64,000 nt of DNA, taken from contig NZ_CAJTSC010000007.1 in assembly GCF_910578895.1 (NCBI RefSeq), positions 1 through 64,000 of the forward strand. Reading direction: 5' to 3'. Each line of letters starts with the position of its first letter. Position 1 is the first letter of the stretch. Both the position numbers and the translations under genes were made by a program. This document shows positions 1 to 7,452 of the stretch, one piece after another. The notes beneath the pieces were generated by a model. It did not search any database. It was not told the origin of the DNA and saw nothing but the letters and a program-made list of their open reading frames with translations. The DNA is from an uncultured Bacteroides sp. GTDB lineage: Bacteria; Bacteroidota; Bacteroidia; Bacteroidales; Bacteroidaceae.

Positions 1-27
1 GTATTAGATTTAAGGTTAACAAAGGTT

Positions 28-53
28 GGAGTACGGCGGTACTCCTTTTTTTA
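28..53 (+). terminator. Intrinsic terminator for a gene left of the window
   Basis: A perfect 7-bp stem (28-34 with 39-45, GGAGTAC/GTACTCC) with a 4-nt loop is followed on the plus strand by eight T residues. The T-run polarity means it ends rightward transcription from outside the window. The T tract reaches the stop codon of dprA, so the two genes converge. Confidence 0.75.
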
Positions 54-1169
54 TGCCAACAAGTGATATACTCCCCCTACCAGTGTCTTTACCATCCCTT
101 TCATTTCCAGTTCGAAGAGCAACGCACTCATGCGGTTTACGGGGATATCCGCTTCTACTACAAGCGTATTGATATGCAAGTCGCCCTGGCGGGACAGTAT
201 GCCCGCCACCAGTTCTTCCTCGTCCGTAAGCTCCGGAAACAGGTTACGCTGGATGCCTTCCGCCTTAACCGGAGACGCCGCATCCGCCCATCCCATCGCC
301 TTTACGAACTCTTCGGCACTCTGCACAAGTTGCGCCTTATTGTCCCGTATCAAGCGGTTGCAGCCGATAGAAGCGGCATCCGTCACCCGCCCGGGCACGG
401 CAAAGCAATCGCGGTGATAGCCGTCCGCCAAATCCGCCGTAATCAAAGAACCGCCTTTAGCAGCAGACTCCACTACAATCGTCGCATCGCACATGCCCGC
501 CACAATACGGTTGCGGCTGACGAAATTATGCTTGTCGGGGGTGGTTTCGGTAAGGAACTCGGTAAGCAGTCCGCCGTTTGCCAGCATGTCGACAGCCGTT
601 TTGCGATGCACAAAGGGATAGATGCGGTCCAAGCCGTGGGCAAGGACGGCAACGGTGGAGACACCATCCGCCAAAGCCGCACGGTGCGCATGGATGTCGA
701 TGCCGTAAGCAAGCCCGCTCACCACCAGCACATCGGGACAAAGGACGGATAAATCGTGCACGAAGTCTGCACAAAACTGTTTGCCGTACTCCGTGGCACG
801 GCGTGTGCCTACCATATTGACGACATGCAAACGGTTGAAATCGACATTGCCCTTGAAGAACAGGACTATCGGAGCATCCTCACACTCGCGCAGGCGGGAA
901 GGATACGCCTCATCCTGCAGAGTAAGGCAAGCCAGCCGGTTCTTTTCCACGAACTCCATTTCGCGCCCGGCACGAAGAAAAGCGGCAGGAGAGTCGAGAG
1001 CCGCCACGACGGAAGGATTTATACCGGGCAGAAGTTCCGGCAACGCTTCACGCTGCCTGAAGACATCAACGGCACTGCCCATGCCGTCTATCAAACGCTT
1101 TGCCCCGATATGTCCTATGCCGGGGCAAAGAGTCAGGGCTATACTGCAAATGCGCTCGTCGTTACTCAT
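51..1169 (-). CDS. dprA: DNA processing protein DprA (Smf family)
   Basis: Family role: DprA loads RecA onto incoming single-stranded DNA during natural transformation. The protein has an N-terminal helix-hairpin-helix/SAM-like stretch (CPGIGHIGAKRLI), a central extended Rossmann domain with VGTRRATEYGK, VSGLAYGIDIHAH and the GGSLITADLA loop, and a C-terminal winged-helix of about 60 residues. At roughly 372 aa it is the usual Bacteroidetes length. I chose ATG 1169 (MSNDER) over the upstream ATG at 1187; either start overlaps the end of the thioesterase gene by a few codons, implying co-transcription. In Bacteroides the gene is conserved although competence is not generally known. Confidence 0.95.
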   Translation of the reverse strand: MSNDERICSIALTLCPGIGHIGAKRLIDGMGSAVDVFRQREALPELLPGINPSVVAALDSPAAFLRAGREMEFVEKNRLACLTLQDEAYPSRLRECEDAPIVLFFKGNVDFNRLHVVNMVGTRRATEYGKQFCADFVHDLSVLCPDVLVVSGLAYGIDIHAHRAALADGVSTVAVLAHGLDRIYPFVHRKTAVDMLANGGLLTEFLTETTPDKHNFVSRNRIVAGMCDATIVVESAAKGGSLITADLADGYHRDCFAVPGRVTDAASIGCNRLIRDNKAQLVQSAEEFVKAMGWADAASPVKAEGIQRNLFPELTDEEELVAGILSRQGDLHINTLVVEADIPVNRMSALLFELEMKGMVKTLVGGVYHLLA

Positions 1170-1572
1170 GGTCAAGGTAAGGGGCAAAGACGTTATCGAA
1201 TAGCTTGCTGTCGCTTAAACGTCCGTTTACCACACATACCGTTTCAACCACTGCCTTAATGACTGTTTTATTATCACTCGCTCTGAAAATATCCTGGTAG
1301 AACACATACTTGATGCCTTCCTTCTTCATATATAACTTGGAGACAAACTCATCACCGCTCTTCAACGGCGTCTTGAATGACATGTTGATGCGCGCCACCA
1401 CAGGATCTACCCCCTGTTCGTGAAGTGCGGCAAAACTGACACCCGTGCCCGACAGGAACTCGTGTCGCGTATGCTCCAGATAATGCTGGTAGTTGGCATT
1501 GTTGACAATGCCCTGCAGGTCGCACTCATAGTCGCGTACCTTCATTTTCAGTTCGTAGATATACTTTTCCAT
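1162..1572 (-). CDS. Acyl-CoA thioesterase, hot-dog fold (YbgC/4HBT family)
   Basis: A 136-aa single hot-dog domain. The N-terminus shows the 4HBT-type active site pattern, with an aspartate in YECDLQGIVNNANYQHYLEH, where Asp and the following Gly-x-Val-x-Asn helix form the catalytic site. Such enzymes cleave short or aromatic acyl-CoA thioesters; the YbgC branch acts near phospholipid metabolism, but the substrate cannot be read from the sequence. It overlaps the dprA start and lies 40 nt downstream of the U32 gene, so the three probably form one leftward operon. Confidence 0.85.
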   Translation of the reverse strand: MEKYIYELKMKVRDYECDLQGIVNNANYQHYLEHTRHEFLSGTGVSFAALHEQGVDPVVARINMSFKTPLKSGDEFVSKLYMKKEGIKYVFYQDIFRASDNKTVIKAVVETVCVVNGRLSDSKLFDNVFAPYLDHE

Positions 1573-1612
1573 ATTATTTCTTCGTTAAGAAGTTATTAGA
1601 GCGAGGAGTGAT

Positions 1613-2899
1613 TTATCCCCGTTTCTGTTCCACGTCCAGCCCCTTGAACCGCTTCAGTTCCTCGACGGAGACGAGTTTGTAGAGTTTGTCACTGGGACGT
1701 ATCTTGACCGACTTCATGGAGAAATGCTGTCCTTTCTTCACTGTCTGCACCGGCTTCAGATCGACACGGGCTTCTTCCAGAGTGACGAACTCGGCACCCG
1801 TTGTGGGTCCCGTTATCAGCAGCTTGTCGCCCACGTTGATTTCGGCAGCTTCCACCAGAAACTCCGCCACGCCGATATTCGAGAAATAGCGGATGCCCTT
1901 GCCGACGTAAATCTTGCGTTCGGTAGCTGCCGAACCGTAATTCCGGGTCCATTCGCCCAAGCGTTGCCCCAAGTAATAACCGTCCCAGAAACCACGGTTG
2001 AAGACGGTTTTCAGCCGCTCGTCCCAAGCGGCTATCTTCTCGTCAGTGAACGTGCCGTCCACATAAGAGCGGATGGCAGCTTTGTAGCACTCCACTACGG
2101 TGCGCACATATTCGGGACCGCGGGCACGCCCCTCAATCTTGAACACGCGTACGCCCGCATCCAGCATCTTGTTCATGAAGTGAATGGTTTTCAAGTCTTT
2201 GGGCGACATGATGTACTGGTTGTCCACCTCCAGTTCCACATCCGTCTCCTTATCGCGCACCGTATACGAGCGGCGGCACACCTGCATGCAGGCGCCGCGG
2301 TTGGCGGAATGGTTCATTTCGTGCAGCGACAGGTAGCACTTGCCCGATACCGCCATGCACAATGCACCGTGGCAGAACATCTCGATACGTATCCGTTCGC
2401 CGCCCGGCCCACAGATGTTCTCCTCGCAGATATGACGGTAGATTTCCGCCACCTGCTCCAGGTTCAGTTCACGTGCCAGCACCACCACATCGGCAAATTG
2501 CGCATAGAAGCGCAGCGCCTCCACATTGGAGATATTCAATTGGGTGCTGAGGTGCACCTCCTGGCCTATCTGCCGCGCATAGCTCATCACAGCCACATCC
2601 GCCGCAATCACGGCGGAGATTCCCGCCTCTTTTGCCGCATCCACAATGGTGTGCATCAGAGGAATGTCATTATCGTATATAATGGTATTGACGGTAAGAT
2701 AGCTTTTCATGCCATGCGCATCGCAGGTTCGGGCAATCTCCCGCAAATCGTCAATGGTAAACGTATTGGCGGAACGTGCACGCATATTCAGGTTCTCTAT
2801 ACCGAAATAGATAGAGTCGGCACCCGCCTGAATGGCTGCCGCGAGTGATTCGCGCGAACCTACCGGCGCCATGATTTCAAAATCGCTCAGTTTCATCAT
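1613..2899 (-). CDS. U32 peptidase-family protein (TrhP/RlhA-like hydroxylation factor)
   Basis: A 428-aa protein of peptidase family U32. The family signature region is seen around residues 165-215 (ERIRIEMFCHGALCMAVSGKCYLS...GACMQVCRRSY), including the clustered cysteines, followed by a C-terminal beta-barrel-like domain. Characterised members RlhA and TrhP are needed for C or U hydroxylation of 23S rRNA or tRNA, and evidence for a true collagenase is weak, so an RNA-modification role is more likely than proteolysis. The start is ATG 2899; an in-frame ATG follows immediately. A TAnnTTTG box at 3107-3114 implies a leader near 200 nt. Confidence 0.85.
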   Translation of the reverse strand: MMKLSDFEIMAPVGSRESLAAAIQAGADSIYFGIENLNMRARSANTFTIDDLREIARTCDAHGMKSYLTVNTIIYDNDIPLMHTIVDAAKEAGISAVIAADVAVMSYARQIGQEVHLSTQLNISNVEALRFYAQFADVVVLARELNLEQVAEIYRHICEENICGPGGERIRIEMFCHGALCMAVSGKCYLSLHEMNHSANRGACMQVCRRSYTVRDKETDVELEVDNQYIMSPKDLKTIHFMNKMLDAGVRVFKIEGRARGPEYVRTVVECYKAAIRSYVDGTFTDEKIAAWDERLKTVFNRGFWDGYYLGQRLGEWTRNYGSAATERKIYVGKGIRYFSNIGVAEFLVEAAEINVGDKLLITGPTTGAEFVTLEEARVDLKPVQTVKKGQHFSMKSVKIRPSDKLYKLVSVEELKRFKGLDVEQKRG

Positions 2900-3106
2900 T
2901 TCTTGTCTTTATAAATAGAAGGGCTGTTAATCAATTCTTCAACCGCATTGATAAAAGTCCGCTTCGCCCAAAGTACCATGAGCAAGCTCCAAACGATAGC
3001 TGAACATAGCAGCCGCGCGTTTCATTATCCAACTGCTCTTTCATATCGCCACTCCTTCCTCAATCCTTTTTTCATAATTCCAACCCGGTTAAACCAATGA
3101 ATGATA

Positions 3107-3114
3107 CAAAGGTA
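3107..3114 (-). promoter_or_regulatory. Bacteroides -7 box upstream of the U32 gene
   Basis: On the minus strand the sequence reads TACCTTTG, a full match to the TAnnTTTG -7 consensus of Bacteroides sigma-ABfr promoters. It sits 13 bp from a divergent box serving dusB. No clear -33 TTTG was found at the standard spacing. Confidence 0.6.
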
Positions 3115-3126
3115 GGCTTTTTTCCG

Positions 3127-3134
3127 TATTTTTG
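3127..3134 (+). promoter_or_regulatory. Bacteroides -7 box upstream of dusB
   Basis: TATTTTTG matches TAnnTTTG and is 32 bp before the dusB ATG. It is back-to-back with the minus-strand box at 3107-3114, giving a compact divergent promoter. Confidence 0.6.
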
Positions 3135-3165
3135 CAGCGAAATAATCATTTAGTTCAATTCATTC

Positions 3166-4143
3166 ATGAAGATAGCCAACATAGACCTGGGCGAACGCCC
3201 CGTACTCCTCGCCCCTATGGAAGACGTGACCGACCCCGCATTCCGCCTGATGTGCAAAAACTTCGGGGCGGACATGGTATATACCGAGTTCGTGTCGAGC
3301 GACGCGCTGATACGCTCCGTCAGCAAGACCGAACAGAAACTGAACATCAGCGACGCAGAGCGCCCCGTGGCGATACAGATATACGGCAAAGATACGGAGA
3401 CAATGGTAGAAGCGGCACGCATCGTGGAGCGGGCACGCCCGGATATCCTAGACCTGAACTTCGGCTGTCCCGTGAAGCGCGTGGCAGGCAAAGGAGCCGG
3501 AGCCGGCATGCTGCAGAACGTTCCGAAGATGCTGGAGATAACCCGTGCCGTGGTGGATGCCGTACGGATACCCGTCACCGTAAAGACCCGCCTTGGCTGG
3601 GATGCCGGCAACAAAATCATCGTAGAACTTGCCGAGCGGCTGCAAGACTGCGGCATCGCCGCCCTCACCATCCACGGACGCACCCGCGCCCAGATGTACA
3701 CGGGCGAGGCAGACTGGACGCTGATAGGCGAAGTGAAGAATAACCCCCGCATGCACATCCCCGTCATCGGCAACGGCGACATCACCACCCCCCAACGTGC
3801 CAAAGAGTGCTTCGACCGCTACGGGGTGGATGCCGTCATGATAGGCCGTGCCAGCTTCGGACGTCCCTGGATATTCAAGGAAGTGAAACATTACCTCGAA
3901 ACGGGCGAGGAGTTGCCGCCCCTCAGCTCCGAATGGAAACTGGACGTGCTCCGCCAAGAGGTGGAAGAGAGCGTAAAGCTGCTGGACGAACGCCGAGGCA
4001 TCCTGCACGTGCGCCGTCACCTGGCGGCAAGCCCCTTGTTCAAGGGCATTCCCAACTTCCGCGACACGCGCATCGCCATGTTGCGGGCAGAGACGAAAGA
4101 GGAACTTTACCGCATCTTCCGGGAGATTAGGTCTCTAATATAA
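3166..4143 (+). CDS. dusB: tRNA-dihydrouridine synthase DusB
   Basis: A 325-aa FMN-dependent TIM-barrel enzyme that reduces uridine to dihydrouridine in the tRNA D-loop. Visible family motifs are APMEDVTDPAFR near the N-terminus, the Dus signature LDLNFGCPVKRVAGKGAGAGM containing the catalytic Cys (about residue 101), VKTRLGWD, IHGRTRAQMYTG with the substrate-binding His, and the FMN phosphate-binding IGNGDI and MIGRASFGRPW. Start ATG 3166 lies just after a good -7 box. It converges on the PAP2 gene 44 bp downstream. Confidence 0.96.
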   Translation: MKIANIDLGERPVLLAPMEDVTDPAFRLMCKNFGADMVYTEFVSSDALIRSVSKTEQKLNISDAERPVAIQIYGKDTETMVEAARIVERARPDILDLNFGCPVKRVAGKGAGAGMLQNVPKMLEITRAVVDAVRIPVTVKTRLGWDAGNKIIVELAERLQDCGIAALTIHGRTRAQMYTGEADWTLIGEVKNNPRMHIPVIGNGDITTPQRAKECFDRYGVDAVMIGRASFGRPWIFKEVKHYLETGEELPPLSSEWKLDVLRQEVEESVKLLDERRGILHVRRHLAASPLFKGIPNFRDTRIAMLRAETKEELYRIFREIRSLI

Positions 4144-4187
4144 ATATGAGTGAGAGTTAGTCAGAAGAAACCAGCGCCGCCCTTGCC

Positions 4188-5153
4188 TCACCTGAACATG
4201 GGTTGCGCAAACCAGCGCTTGAACATCCACGTCACCACCACATACAACACGATGGCAGAGAAAAAGCCGACGATAGCGTCAATGAGGTAATGCGCCTGGA
4301 TATAGACCGTGGCGCCGCACAGCAGCAGGTAGAAGGGAAACAGGCAGGCAAACAGACGTTTGCTGCCGCGCCATGCCATAATCATCAGCATGGTAGACAT
4401 GCCGACATGCGAGCTGGGAAAAGCTGCCGTGGGGCGCTCACCTACCTGCTGCGAACTCTCCACCAGGTTGTAGAAGAAGCCGTGTTCGTATCCTGGACCG
4501 GGCAGTAACTCCTGGTTATGGTTGAAATAATCGCCGATGGCGGGAAATATCCCCTGCGCCACGTTGTCGGCACCGATAGCCGGGAAATAGAACTGCGGTC
4601 CCGCTACCGGCACGAAGATGTAGAACAAGTAGTAGATGAAGAAAGCGGTGACTATGACGAACGACACTTTCTCGAAAAGGTCGAAGCGGTAGAGGAAGTA
4701 CCACACCACCACGAACAATATCATCGGATAATAGAAGAAGTAGCCCAGATTGAACGGCTCGCTGACCCACATCTGCGGAAAGCGCAGGCAGAACCACACG
4801 GCAGGCTGCCCGCCGAATATCCACTGCTCCGCCGAGGCAAAGATATGGTCGAGGTTGGGGAAGACACGGTTGAACTCGAAGGTGTCGGGATACCAGTAGG
4901 AGAGCAGCGACATCTGGATGGCGATACGGACAAAGGCGGAGAACCTGCAAGGCGCCAGCCGGTAGAGGTACATCAGCAGGAACGTCATGCCCGCAATCAC
5001 GACACGGTCAACGAGCATCTGCACCGGATGATCCATCTTCTGGAAAAGAAACAGTATGAGAATGGAAGTCAGCAGATTGTATATCAACGTAATCTTCTCT
5101 ACCGCAAAAAGCCCTTTGCGGGTTTCTACCCGCTTGAATAAGTCTAAAGCCAT
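4188..5153 (-). CDS. PAP2-superfamily membrane phosphatase/transferase
   Basis: A 321-aa integral membrane protein with about six hydrophobic segments. The PAP2 active-site motif 2 (TAAFPSSHVGMS, about residues 243-254) and motif 3 (AHYLIDAIVG) are present; a canonical K-x6-RP motif 1 is not obvious, which resembles the inositol phosphorylceramide synthase-like branch. These proteins hydrolyse or transfer lipid-linked phosphate groups at the membrane. The start codon overlaps the end of the SDR gene by 10 bp, so translation is probably coupled. A lipid substrate is inferred, not shown. Confidence 0.8.
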   Translation of the reverse strand: MALDLFKRVETRKGLFAVEKITLIYNLLTSILILFLFQKMDHPVQMLVDRVVIAGMTFLLMYLYRLAPCRFSAFVRIAIQMSLLSYWYPDTFEFNRVFPNLDHIFASAEQWIFGGQPAVWFCLRFPQMWVSEPFNLGYFFYYPMILFVVVWYFLYRFDLFEKVSFVIVTAFFIYYLFYIFVPVAGPQFYFPAIGADNVAQGIFPAIGDYFNHNQELLPGPGYEHGFFYNLVESSQQVGERPTAAFPSSHVGMSTMLMIMAWRGSKRLFACLFPFYLLLCGATVYIQAHYLIDAIVGFFSAIVLYVVVTWMFKRWFAQPMFR

Positions 5154-6151
5154 CCTTTATCTTTATACCAGGCAATGGTCTCCTTCACACCCCGCTCCAA
5201 ATCGTATCGGGGAGCGTAGCCCAGTTCCTCGACGGCGGGGGCGATGTCGCATTGCCAGTTGCGTTGTTTCATTATTCTATACTTGTCCGAATTGAGCGTA
5301 CTGGCGGCATTCCGGCGTTTCGCCCAATATTCGGCGAGCAAAGATACAACTTTCAATATAATTAACGGACATCTCAGGCGAATTACAAACGGATTTCCCA
5401 ATTCTTGCCGTATCAGGTCGGAAAAAGCGCGACTGCTGTACACCTTGCCGTCTGCCAGGAAATAGGCACGGCGCGACACCTGCTTCCCTATCCCGAGGAA
5501 GACCGCCTGCACGATGTCCTTGACGTAGACAAACGTCAGGTCCTGCCGGCGGAAGCCCACGGAGAAGTCCGTATGCCGCCTGATGGATTTCGCCATGAGG
5601 AAATAGTCCTTCTCGCGCGGTCCGTAGACGCCTGTGGGGCGGTAAATGACGTATGGGAAACCGGGTAGGCTTTGCAGATACGCCTCGGCTTTCAGTTTGC
5701 TGCGCCCGTAGGCAGTATTGGGCATAGGGGTGTCCTGCTCCGTAATGGGGGTGTATATCTTTTCGCGTACCGGACCGAAGACACTCAGCGTGCTGATGAA
5801 GATGAACTGACGGGGTGTCATGTCCAGTTGCCGCAAGGCGTCCGCAAAATGTTTGGTCTGCAGGTAGTTCACCCGTTCGAAATCTTCCTTGTCCACGCAT
5901 TTGGTGGCTCCGGCGCAATGGACAACGTAGTCGAACCTGCCGCAGGCGTCCTTATGGGCGGCGAGCTGCGCACGGAGCTTGTCGGGATGTGCGAAGTCGA
6001 GTTCGAGGAAATGTATCCTGCCGTCCTGCAAATATTCCCGGCTACTGGACCGACGGATGCCCGCCCATACGCCAAACTCACGTCTCAACGCCTCTTCCAC
6101 GATGAAACTTCCGATAAACCCGCTTGCCCCTGTTATTAAAATCGTTTCCAC
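5144..6151 (-). CDS. NAD(P)-dependent extended SDR (epimerase/dehydratase or ketoreductase)
   Basis: A 335-aa extended short-chain dehydrogenase. It has the TGASGFIG dinucleotide-binding motif at residues 7-14, the HCAGATK segment, a serine in ISTLSVFG and the catalytic YGRSK (Tyr-x3-Lys), then RPTGVYGPRE. This family includes nucleotide-sugar epimerases and keto-reductases acting on sterols or sphingoid bases. Being overlapped by a PAP2 gene favours a lipid role, possibly in sphingolipid or isoprenoid-lipid metabolism, but this is inference. Upstream is a long inverted-repeat region rather than a recognisable promoter. Confidence 0.8.
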   Translation of the reverse strand: METILITGASGFIGSFIVEEALRREFGVWAGIRRSSSREYLQDGRIHFLELDFAHPDKLRAQLAAHKDACGRFDYVVHCAGATKCVDKEDFERVNYLQTKHFADALRQLDMTPRQFIFISTLSVFGPVREKIYTPITEQDTPMPNTAYGRSKLKAEAYLQSLPGFPYVIYRPTGVYGPREKDYFLMAKSIRRHTDFSVGFRRQDLTFVYVKDIVQAVFLGIGKQVSRRAYFLADGKVYSSRAFSDLIRQELGNPFVIRLRCPLIILKVVSLLAEYWAKRRNAASTLNSDKYRIMKQRNWQCDIAPAVEELGYAPRYDLERGVKETIAWYKDKGWL

Positions 6152-6172
6152 TTCAATGATGTTTACTTATAT

Positions 6173-6305
6173 GATTTCTGATTTCAGATGTTAGATTTCT
6201 GGTTTCAGATTTCAAATTCATGATTCATGCCATACGGAATACAGCAAAAAGAAACCAGAACTCTGAAACCAGAACTCTGAAATCTAAAATCTGAAATCTG
6301 AAATC
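6173..6305. repeat. Imperfect long inverted repeat built of GATTTCAGATTT-type units
   Basis: The left arm (about 6173-6213) contains several TTTCAGATTTC-like words and the right arm (about 6250-6305) contains their complements, so the 133-bp gap between the CDF gene and the SDR gene can fold into one long hairpin. Related words recur at 33781-33803 upstream of rnpA. It may act as a terminator or attenuator; it codes for nothing I can support. Confidence 0.6.
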
Positions 6306-6318
6306 AAAAATCCCTCCC

Positions 6319-7233
6319 TCATTTCACCGGCTCCACATGGATGCCCACGTGCGTCCCTTTGCCGAATCGCGCTCTCAATGTGTTCTCAATGGCGGTTGCC
6401 GTGCGGTGGGCTTCCTCCAACGTTATCGCACCGTCCATACGCACGTGCACCTCTATCGCATAATGGTTGCCTATACGGCGGGTACGCAGATGGTGCGGCG
6501 AACTTACTCCCGGGCAGGAGAGGATAATCTGCCTTATCTCATCCTCCACATCGGCAGGCAGCGACTTCTCCAGCAGTTCATCCACACAAGGAACCAACAG
6601 CTGCACGGCTACCTTCATGATGAAAAGGCTGACAACGACCGCAGCTATGGGGTCGAGCACCCGCCAACGGTCTCCCAACAGAATGGCTCCGCCAATGCCG
6701 GCGGCAGTTCCTATGGAAGAGAGCGCATCGCTCCGGTGATGCCACGCATTGGCAACCACCGCCTGAGAGTCCAGACTTTTTCCCTTGAACACCGTGTAGC
6801 GGTAAAGCGCTTCCTTAAAAGCGATGGACACCAACGCCGCCGCCAGTGCCAACATGCCCGGCTCCTGCAAGGAACCTCCATGAAGAAAATGATAGATGGA
6901 TGAAGCGCCGTTCCAGAAAATACCGAAACCGACAAAAAGCAACACAATGCCGATGATGGCGGTTGCCAGCGTCTCGTACTTGCCGTGCCCGTAGTCGTGC
7001 CCCTCATCTTCCGGTTTGGAGGAGATACGTACGAACACGATGACAATGATGTCCGTCACAAAGTCCGACAGCGAGTGGACGGCATCCGCCAGCATGGCGG
7101 CACTGTGCCCCACGATGCCCGCAAAAAACTTGAGCAGCAGCAGAAGGAAGTTCACCGCACTCCCCACGACCGTCACGCGGTAAATGCCTTTTTCCCTCGC
7201 AACATCTTCCTTATCCACAGGCTGTACTTCCAT
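6319..7233 (-). CDS. Cation diffusion facilitator (CDF) family exporter
   Basis: About 304 aa from ATG 7233. Six transmembrane segments are visible, with the CDF metal sites HSAAMLADAVHSLSD (TM2) and NAWHHRSDALSS (TM5, an H/D pair typical of Zn/Fe/Mn exporters), plus a C-terminal cytoplasmic domain rich in HxxR and EVHVRMD. It expels divalent metal ions in exchange for protons; the exact metal is unknown. A longer frame to 7332 exists, but a perfect -7 box at 7256-7263 lies inside it and places transcription start just upstream of 7233, so I use the shorter start. Confidence 0.9.
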   Translation of the reverse strand: MEVQPVDKEDVAREKGIYRVTVVGSAVNFLLLLLKFFAGIVGHSAAMLADAVHSLSDFVTDIIVIVFVRISSKPEDEGHDYGHGKYETLATAIIGIVLLFVGFGIFWNGASSIYHFLHGGSLQEPGMLALAAALVSIAFKEALYRYTVFKGKSLDSQAVVANAWHHRSDALSSIGTAAGIGGAILLGDRWRVLDPIAAVVVSLFIMKVAVQLLVPCVDELLEKSLPADVEDEIRQIILSCPGVSSPHHLRTRRIGNHYAIEVHVRMDGAITLEEAHRTATAIENTLRARFGKGTHVGIHVEPVK

Positions 7234-7255
7234 GCTCTTTCTCTCCAAGTCGTTG

Positions 7256-7263
7256 CAAATATA
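7256..7263 (-). promoter_or_regulatory. Bacteroides -7 box of the CDF gene
   Basis: TATATTTG on the minus strand matches TAnnTTTG exactly and lies 22 bp upstream of ATG 7233. It rules against translation from the alternative ATG at 7332. A run of nine G residues lies at about 7280-7289, just upstream. Confidence 0.65.
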
Positions 7264-7452
7264 GTACATAAATCCGTTACGGCGGGGGGGGTCATCTATA
7301 ATTTTCAGTGAGACAGGACGATTTTTGAACACCGAGTGAACGAGTGAACGCTTTTATTTGTTTACTTTGCACAGGCGGACAGAAGCCTGCGTCATTTTCA
7401 TGCCGCACCCAAGCAGGCGCTGACGTACACACTAAAATATATTTCCAAAATT

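Noticed and set aside
7234..7332. Upstream start for the CDF gene
   Set aside because: A perfect -7 box lies at 7256-7263 inside this stretch, and the extra residues are not CDF-like.
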